Source: Epiperipatus broadwayi (lineage: Eukaryota; Onychophora; Udeonychophora; Euonychophora; Peripatidae). From it: 64,000 nucleotides of DNA. Every line of letters starts with the position of its first letter. The stretch's first letter is position 1. The position numbers and the translations under genes were made by a program. The notes below the pieces were generated by a model, which was not told the DNA's origin, did no database searches, and saw nothing but the letters and a program-made list of their open reading frames with translations. This document shows positions 57,640-64,000 of this stretch, one piece after another. Where the stretch lies: the NCBI GenBank assembly GCA_028023455.1, contig JAQFVV010000961.1, positions 1 through 64,000 on the forward strand, in the 5' to 3' direction.

Positions 57640-58445
57640 AGACCAAGGGAAAGTAATTTCATTACAATATTAACATGGCCTAAGGTGGCAGTGTGGACCA
57701 TTTACTATAGCAGCATTTACAAATGTTTGTGTTTAGTGTTATATATATTTACGTTGTGAATTAATTGCTTTAATACATATTTATCGTTTAATGTTTAAAA
57801 TTAAAAAAATAAATTTCTTTACTTGGTTAATAAAAATCAATTTATTTGGTCACTATAAAAACAATATAATTAAATTGATTAAGTTCCATGCTCTCTGCTC
57901 TATGGATTGTAGAAAATCCTTATAAGTAAATAGACCATTGGAAAAGTGATTTCATTTTTCATCACAGTATTATCATGTGCTAAGATGGAAGTATGGACCA
58001 TTAAATATAGCAGCATTGTCAAGCGTTGGTGACCGAGTGGTTAGCACAGTGTCTTACAAGCAGTTGTCCTGAGGTTCGCTTCCTGGCCGACGCTTTGACA
58101 CATAAATATATATATATATATAGCATTTAGAAATAATTGTGTTTAAAGTTATATACATATTCATGTTGTGAATTGCTTTATTACATATTTATTATTTAAT
58201 GTTGATCAAAGTTAAAATAAAATTTTTGCCTAAAAAATCACTCTGTTTGGTCATTTTAAAAACAATAAAAATAATTAGGTTGATTAAGTTGTACACACTC
58301 TGCTCTAAGTATTGTAGACAATCTCCTTTACATATAAATAGGACCAATGAAAAAAATGATTTCATTTTTCCGTTAAAGTATTATCATGTGCTAAGGTGGG
58401 GATGTGGATTATTTACTATAACAGCATTTACAATGATTATGGTTA
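57640..58445. repeat. Tandem repeat of about 310 bp, 2.3 units, SINE in unit 2
   Basis: Phrases recur in order: tatcatgtgctaagatgg, agcatttacaa, gtgtttagtgttatat, gaattgcttta, atttggtcactataaaaaca, ctctgctcta and gaaaagtgatttcattttt at about 57645, 57960 and 58380. Unit 2 carries the SINE at 58018. The third, partial unit ends 30 bp before the last exon. The frame 58199-58504 spans repeat and exon and is not a gene. Confidence 0.8.
58018..58108 (+). mobile_element. SINE (tRNA-Val-like head), near consensus
   Basis: gtcaagcgttggtgaccgag, tggttagcacag, tgtcttacaagcagttg, gaggttcgcttcctgg, ccgacgctttgacac and a TA tail. Acceptor arms GCGTTGG and CCGACGC pair with one G-U, and the anticodon-loop position reads CTTACAA (UAC, valine). 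It sits inside the tandem repeat. Confidence 0.88.
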
Positions 58446-58475
58446 ATATACTCTTTCTCATATTTGATATTTTAG

Positions 58476-58637
58476 GGAGACAGTGGTGGTCCATTTATGT
58501 GTAAAATAAACGGTCGTTGGGAGATACATGGTGTGGTATCATGGGGGACTGGTTGTGCATCAGCTAAAAAGCCTGGAGTATATGCTATTGTCAACAACTA
58601 TATAGCATGGATTGAAAATATTGTTACAAAAAAATAA
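58476..58637 (+). CDS. Last exon: catalytic Ser and C-terminus
   Basis: Begins after attttag with GDSGGPF, giving catalytic S480 and its oxyanion-hole Gly. FMCK and GTGCAS supply the remaining disulfide cysteines. VSWG and KPGVYA have the small Gly residues that leave the S1 pocket open for basic side chains. The protein closes with the usual amphipathic helix (YIAWIENIV) and stops at TAA 58635-58637. There is no C-terminal extension, membrane segment or extra domain, so the enzyme should be soluble unless an upstream exon anchors it. Confidence 0.94.
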   Translation, partial: GDSGGPFMCKINGRWEIHGVVSWGTGCASAKKPGVYAIVNNYIAWIENIVTKK

Positions 58638-58688
58638 AAATATACTACATTTTATACGTTAGTACTTTGTAATTAATAATTTAATGTA

Positions 58689-58708
58689 AATAAAAAAGAC
58701 TAAATAAA
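58689..58708 (+). terminator. Poly(A) signals of the protease gene
   Basis: Two AATAAA hexamers (58689-58694 and 58703-58708) lie 52 and 66 nt past the stop codon in AT-rich DNA. They are placed as expected for a short 3' UTR. The cleavage site itself cannot be assigned. Confidence 0.6.
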
Positions 58709-59330
58709 ATTATATAAGAAAAATAATTTATTGATTTATACTCATTTCAAATATACAAAACTTTAACAAAATATGAACAATAATTTAAATTATTACAAAA
58801 ATATATAAAATCAAAACATAATAATTTGAAAACCATGTAATACAAAACAATTTTTAAAAGTAAACAATCATAACAGAAATCTTATTGCATTATATAAACA
58901 TATATATATATTGACAAATAAAAATATAGTAAGGACATATATAATTATGCTTTGGAGACTTTATCTCCTCATTGAACTAAGGCCAAAATTTCATTTATCA
59001 CTCGGCAATAAATAATAAGGAATTTTATTTTTGGCAGAAATCTGTTTTACAGTGAAACATTAACAACAAAAAAAGACTTTGGACTCTAGCACAATAAGCA
59101 AAAAGGTTAAAATCTTGGTTCCTGTAAGATTGTATCATTTTTGATTTCTTAGTGTTCAATTCAGTTAACAGTGTAGAAATATAAAATTAAAGAAATTTTT
59201 GAAACATACCATGTATCAGTCCTCTGTATAAAAACTCTCCTGTTAAGTAATCAAAGAATCCTGTTTAAAATCATTGAAACGTTCCTTGTAATGTAGATAC
59301 AGGAATTTCTCTATACAGAAATAGGCTGTA
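58709..59330. other. Downstream of the gene, nothing specific
   Basis: AT-rich flank after the poly(A) signals. No second gene seen. Confidence 0.55.
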
Positions 59331-59437
59331 ATGTTTTTTTTATGTGTTAAAGCATTGGCCAGGAAGCAAACCCACAAACCCGGGACAACTGCTTGTAAGG
59401 CAGCTGTGCTGACCACTTGGCCACTAATGCTAGTCTG
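59331..59437 (-). mobile_element. SINE (tRNA-Val-like head), minus strand
   Basis: Minus strand: ctagcattagtggccaag, tggtcagcacagctgcc, ttacaagcagttgtcccggg, tttgtgggtttgcttcctgg, ccaatgctttaacac, then A8. Flanks ctgtaatg and ctgtaagg may be the target-site duplication. Confidence 0.85.
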
Positions 59438-59499
59438 TAAGGTTTCAATGAAATCTCATTCATCTTGTCAAGATTGTGTTTTTCACAAGGAACTTTTGT

Positions 59500-59705
59500 A
59501 TCTCAGGTGATAATGTGACTGTGTGTGAGGATGAGCCTTTCGTTAGATTATTTTTGGGGTAGTTGTCCAATCATAATCAGAGAAACCTTTGTCAAATTTT
59601 CTAACCATTGGACAATTACCTGAAGAAAAAAAAGCTAACAAAAAGACTAATTCTCACACAGACTTATTCTTACATGAGATACATTAGTTTTTTGGATCAT
59701 CATAA
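59500..59705. repeat. Imperfect inverted repeat
   Basis: tgtgtgtgaggatgag, gtagttgtccaat and their approximate mirrors ccattggacaatta, attctcacacagac form a fold-back of about 200 bp centred near 59595. Confidence 0.6.
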
Positions 59706-60060
59706 TTTTAACAAAGATGATGAGACTTCATTACAATGTTGGCAGCTTAAATCTACAGAAAGGATTTGCATCTATTGATCTTTTTAAAGACTTTAAACAG
59801 AATTCTTTGATTGCTGATCAGAAGTTTTCACTGTGGAAGACTGATAAATTACATGTCTCAAAATTTAATTTCATATTTATATAACTTCTCCAAATATATA
59901 TTCTATAATTTTCTGAAACCACATTTCCACTACTTAATATATTCACTTCAATCTTCTATTTTCATAACTTTCATTCTGTTAATTTTTATTTCAAAGTAAT
60001 AAACATTTTTAAACATGAATTCATCATTTCATTCAAATCACATGATCACCATTTCTTATG
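59706..60060. other. Intergenic, nothing specific
   Basis: No supported feature; the short frame 59811-59999 is AT-rich. Confidence 0.5.
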
Positions 60061-60335
60061 GTTGCTCATAACTGTTATTAAAACAAGCCAAACTCTCTGT
60101 ACAGTAGTGCCACTCAGTGGAAGCCAAAGTAATCAATGGATGTCAGGTTTGTGCATAAAATCCCTATCTAGTGCCTACTCATCCAATATCCCCAAACTAG
60201 TTTCTAGCTTGTGGCTTTCATCAGTGAGGAGCCTTGGATCTGAGAGCACTGCACCTAGATCTTAGCCTTCTGGTATCCACTGACTACTCTGGCTTGCACT
60301 GAATGGCACTACTGTATGGAGAGTTTTGTCTGTTT
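60040..60335. repeat. Family C repeat with intact hammerhead-like core
   Basis: Shares with 14160, 21740 and 22100 the phrases gtaatcaatggatg, gtgcataaaatc, gcctactcatccaatat, gagcactgcacctagatctta and the terminal cactactgtatggagagttt. Its outer parts are themselves inverted (gccactcagtg, cactgaatggc). Confidence 0.7.
60181..60240 (-). ncRNA. Hammerhead ribozyme-like motif, family C copy 5 (most complete)
   Basis: Minus strand, in order: ATCCAA, AGGC, TCCTCA, CTGATGA (60218-60224), A, AGC-CACAA-GCT, A, GAAAC (60200-60204), TAGTT, TGGGGA, TA, TTGGAT. Inner stem I is six pairs (one G-U), the outer stem I is six pairs, with an internal loop between them. Stem III has two pairs (A-U, C-G) with a 2-nt loop; cleavage would follow GUU. 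All core bases are present. The first stem II pair (A with A) is not formed, a weakness. Function is inferred only. Confidence 0.65.
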
Positions 60336-60870
60336 TCATTCAAATCCTTTGGTGTTATTGAATAAACCATTTGAATGCATTGAAGCAGCATTACATTTCT
60401 ATTGTTTATGCACATTTTTTTTGCCTGATACATTCAATTATCATTTCTATTTAATATATAGTAATCAAAATAAATATTTATCACAGTTTCATTAATTAAT
60501 CCTAAAATAATTATCAATATGTTTTATAATAAATATAAAGGCAAAGAGCTGTAGAAGTATATGAATAATTCAGAACAATAAGATCCTCCCTTAATTAACA
60601 GTACCATTTGAAAATAAGATTTTTAAAATTATATAATAAAAATTAGGTAAGCATAACAAAGAGGCCAACGTCTAATCTTTTGTTTTCATAGTTATAAGGG
60701 TTCAGATGTTTTTTTATTATGTTAAATCAAAATATACTCATTCTTAATTAATATATATTATTACACTTCCTTATACAATTCCACTAACATAATCCAGTTA
60801 ATCTTGTCAAATGCCTTTGCCAAATTTCTGTCACACACATTGTGTTACAGTAAAAAAAAATTTCTTTAAG
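60336..60870. other. Intergenic, nothing specific
   Basis: AT-rich, no supported feature. Confidence 0.5.
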
Positions 60871-61330
60871 TTGTCTGCAATACCATCCCTGAATCATTGC
60901 ATATGTTACATAGGAACATAATTTAGCTATTCACCATAAAATTTTTAAAGCACTGGCATGAAACTGGATTAAAAAATTACAACATGAAATGTGTTGTTTT
61001 GTGTTTTCATAGATCACCAGTATCCCGAAATCTTGAAAAACACTTGAAAACATTCCCGTGATTCATGGCTTCATTGCCATACAGAGATTGAATCAGTTCA
61101 AACATTTCAATAGCAGATTTGCCCAATTTAAATCAAAATCTAATGTCAGCAAGGTTCTAAAATATGAAACAGTCATATTTCATGTCACAAAATGTGATCC
61201 AGACACACCAGTGCCTTAAAATTTTTATGAATAGCTAAACTGCCAATATATAACATGTTGATTCAGAGAGGACACTTCAGACGGCTTGGAGAGAGAACCA
61301 GTCATCATTTCACTAAGTAACATTGTGTGT
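60870..61330. mobile_element. Rearranged mariner-type fragment
   Basis: The left part (accatccctgaatcattgca, gttacatagg, agctattcacc) matches the leaders at 10485 and 47330 in plus orientation. The middle (61060-61170) matches the transposase start in minus orientation (gaaatgtttgaactga, aaattgggcaaatctgc on the minus strand). The right part (acaccagtgccttaaaattt) is plus again. So an internal segment is inverted. Confidence 0.65.
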
Positions 61331-62290
61331 GTGTATATATATATAAACAATTAATTGTACTCTCTATATATGAAATGAATTAAAGTAATATAAAATCTTC
61401 TATGTGCTCTCTATGTATTTTCTGTTTTATTCTATACAGAGTCGTTTTTGCATTATGTGGTAACAAAAAAATAAATAAATAGAAAGTACAATACATCACA
61501 TCCTTGACGATGTAACGTCGCTTCAATTCACACACACAAATACACATACCAAATAATCATTATATAGAGAGAATACAACCAAATCTATAATGTTAATTAA
61601 TATATATGCAAAATGAAATCACACAGCAATTAAGAGAAAAGTATATTTTATATGTGATTTTACAAAATTTAAAAAATAATATACTACGACAAAATAATAC
61701 AATTTCAATCATATATAGGTAAAATAAAACATTACTTATAGAACATATATATATACTAGAGAAAACAATAAAGGCAAATTATTTTTTATTTACTATATAT
61801 ATACCCACACACATTTCATAGTTAATCGGAGAGGGAAATTTACATTTATTCCCAAATTGAGCAAGCATTATTTCATTCTTCTCTTCATTAGTTATTCTTT
61901 TAAATTTAATTTTTTTTTTGCTTATCCGAGTAAAAATAAAATAAAATCTATTATGTTATTAATCTATGAAATTTGAATGATTTTCTAGCTGCACTAGGAA
62001 ATTATATCTGGACAATATTTTAATTAAGAAGAGACATTTTAATATTTATCTGGCTATAGTGGCATGCAAATATAAAGGCATATGGTAACTAATCTGCTTC
62101 AAATCATATTTTTATCAATGAATTCCCATAACTTTTGATATCCTTTGTCTGTATGTATATATAATTATTAAGTGAGGTTTCAACTTCGTTTTAAAAATGC
62201 TAAATGTGTGTATATTTATGTATACACAAAACACGTATAACTAGTTAATAATTATAAATGTAAAACTAAACGGATTGCTAATTGTGTATT
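61331..62290. other. Intergenic, nothing specific
   Basis: AT-rich with short TA and CA runs. No gene seen. Confidence 0.5.
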
Positions 62291-63000
62291 ATAAGTAATA
62301 AAGGCTATATTAACGCTAAACTAAAAGTATGCGCGTGGATGCCAGGGGCATTCACAATATTTGATAAAGCATTAGACTAATTAAATAGTATAATTAAGGA
62401 GAAACTATAAAGTAATTTATCAAGAAGGATTAAGATAATATAAACAAAGCCATTTCTTAAGATAGACAATTCTAAAGTCATGGCATTATCTAATCAGGGA
62501 TCGAATAGTAACAAAGAGATGACCACCACGTGGCCAGTGGATGGCCAATCAAGAGAAGCTACTCTAAAATCAAGTCGTGAGTAGTAATAGATCTAAAATT
62601 GAACTAAGACCAGTACACTTGCTAAGTGAAGCTCTTGAAAGGCAGATGTGCCATTTCCTCGGGTGCTCCAGTCAGCTCCTTCCTTCACTTAGCCTTGTGG
62701 AGAGGTTTACCTCCGGACGTGCCAAAGTAAACCTAGGGACTATGTAACAGGTCATCTTGATCTCATTATTATTTGTTACGCCTTCGGGCCCTTATTTATA
62801 TAATTATATAGCGTGTGTCTAATAGTCATATTTTTGTATATATTAAACAAGAGTGATTAACTCATATATAACTCTGTAAATGAATTCTTCTTATTTAAAT
62901 TTACTTGCCGAGCTGCCTCATTAATTATTATATATTTGTGTTATTGATATTTGCAATCCAGCAAGCAATAGAGTGCCGCTGGACACAGCAAAAAACCTTT
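62291..63000. other. Less AT-rich block, possible LTR or element end
   Basis: 62500-62790 and 62900-63000 are visibly richer in G and C than the flanks (cacgtggccagtggatgg, cctcgggtgctccagtcag, cgccttcgggccc, gagtgccgctggacac). Such a block could be an LTR with leader, but no second copy, TG/CA ends or coding sequence was found in the window. Confidence 0.35.
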
Positions 63001-63957
63001 CTCACTTATCGCCAATGTAATGAATTAAGAAATATTTTATAAAGTGAGCAAATACAATATACATCCGCTTTTACAACATCCAAATGTTTTTCCAAAAAAT
63101 TATCTAAAAATAAATTATCTCTAAACTGCAAGAGTATATTAGAAAAGACAATATAAACTATAACGAATAGTTTGTCGCACGAGAGGTCACATGCCATTTA
63201 AAACCTGAATAGCTGTAGATAGGCGATATCGAGTCTACCTTTATATCACTCCATTAAACCATACACATTATGAAAGACAATTTATTAGATGATTGTTTCT
63301 AAGTATTTAACGTATATATTTAGATGCCAAATGAATATAAATAAATAGAATAAATTAATAAATAACCTTTTACATTTATCCACAAAACTTTAAATAGCAT
63401 AGTTAAGTCAAAAACCAAGCAGTGGGTTGAACAGTATTCAATATAATTGCCCTCATCTGATAAAGATGAGCTTAGGGCCTCTATTCTGTCTAATAATACA
63501 TAGATATCACTCTACTGATCAATAAATCAATGGCCAGCTGGGCCAACTCTATAAAAAAAATTTTAAACTTCTTTGGAATCTAAAAAAATTTCAAGTTTCA
63601 CCTAGTCCAGACTCAAACCTCTTATAGACATATCAGGTAATTTTCTCACTACTATAGCTCAATATCTCAATAATTTAATGGCGTATGTAATTAAAAATGC
63701 AGATTAAAGAAGATTTGCACCGTAGTATGTTTTTAACAATAACAACAACAACAACAAAAAAATCCAAAATAATTGTTTGTATTAAATGTGGAATGTCGAT
63801 ATAATAATAATTCAATTATTTTTTAATATTAGCAATGGAATTACGTAACCAACCAAAAGAGGAAAAGATTTTTTTAAAGAAAAGACTTCAGTAATCTCAT
63901 TAGAGAGATATTTAATATATTATTATCAATTAAAAGAATATTGATAAAATATAGCTG
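63001..63957. other. Intergenic, nothing specific
   Basis: AT-rich; the minus-strand frame 63197-63006 has no recognisable domain. Confidence 0.5.
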
Positions 63958-63960
63958 CCA

Positions 63961-64000
63961 GTCAAGCGTTGTTAGCCGAGAGGTCAACGCAGCCGCATTG
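63961..64000 (+). mobile_element. SINE (tRNA-Val-like head), cut by window end
   Basis: gtcaagcgttgttagccgag and aggtcaacgcagccgc match the head of the SINE family. Confidence 0.8.

Larger units (their letters stand above)
5259..58637 (+). other. Gene span: CUB-CUB-LDLa-trypsin serine protease (5' incomplete), seven exons
   Basis: Seven exons join in one frame: 151, 525, 114, 184, 320, 137 and 162 nt, total 1593 nt, 530 residues plus stop. Junction phases are 1, 1, 1, 2, 1, 0, and every intron has GT and AG ends. Residues are numbered from the first codon at 5259. Domain order is CUB1 C-terminal part (1 to about 90), CUB2 (103 to about 221), LDLa (228-262), linker Cys266, activation site R278/I279, and trypsin domain to 530. 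Upstream exons must supply a signal peptide and the start of CUB1. CUB and LDLa modules bind ligands or partners outside the cell, so a secreted or surface zymogen is inferred. Ovochymases and arthropod clotting-type proteases share such modules; orthology cannot be fixed here. Introns are about 0.2, 0.2, 8.6, 23.3, 8.3 and 11.3 kb, mostly retroelement debris. Confidence 0.9.

Noticed and set aside
58018-58108. True tRNA-Val gene
   Set aside because: Many dispersed copies with tails and target-site duplications, T-loop TTCGCTT instead of TTCGANT, and mismatches show a SINE.
57640-58445. CRISPR-like array
   Set aside because: Units are about 310 bp, AT-rich and divergent, in a eukaryotic intron; simple tandem duplication.

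Overview
This window is animal nuclear DNA, very AT-rich (roughly three quarters A+T by eye). It holds one spliced gene with introns of up to 23 kb, and the introns are packed with retroelements. The gene encodes a CUB-LDLa-trypsin protease. That architecture, together with Penelope-like elements, RTE LINEs, a Mag-type Ty3/gypsy element and tRNA-derived SINEs, suggests an invertebrate metazoan. A chelicerate such as a spider would fit, but the sequence does not settle the taxon.

The gene is on the + strand. Seven exons can be joined with canonical GT/AG sites and matching phases: 5259-5409, 5594-6118, 6336-6449, 15022-15205, 38498-38817, 47081-47217 and 58476-58637. They give 530 residues: the end of a first CUB domain, a full second CUB, one LDL-receptor class A module, and a complete trypsin-like domain (H321, D367, S480, specificity residue D474, numbered from the first residue in the window). 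The 5' exons lie to the left of the window. Poly(A) signals follow the stop codon.

Layout. 1-5215: degenerate Mag-like LTR retrotransposon, antisense to the gene, ending 43 bp before an exon. 6.7-14.9 kb: fold-back elements, a hAT MITE, a mariner remnant and SINEs. 15.3-16.1 kb: palindromic hammerhead element. 16.4-19.5 kb: RTE LINE in one reading frame broken by only two stop codons. 20.4-25.0 kb: two Penelope-like remnants in inverted arrangement around a LINE fragment. 25.0-27.2 and 44.1-46.2 kb: two inverted copies of a 2.1-2.2 kb LTR-like element. 32.6-38.2 kb: more hammerhead-family repeats and another Penelope remnant. 40.9-43.5 kb: RTE fragments. 47.3-49.9 kb: mariner and Penelope fragments. 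55.4-57.6 kb: decayed Ty3/gypsy element. 57.6-58.4 kb: tandem repeat interrupted by a SINE. 58.7-64 kb: repeats beyond the gene.

The most striking signal is RNA-level. At least two unrelated repeat families carry motifs that fit a type I hammerhead ribozyme: CTGATGA, stem II, GAAA, a tiny stem III with a UH site, and a stem I in two helical segments. They occur repeatedly, mostly as inverted dimers. A third hairpin family has a weaker hammerhead-like core. Known Penelope-like elements and retrozymes carry hammerheads, so the class is not new; these families, their fold-back form and an associated pol III B-box-like motif deserve testing.
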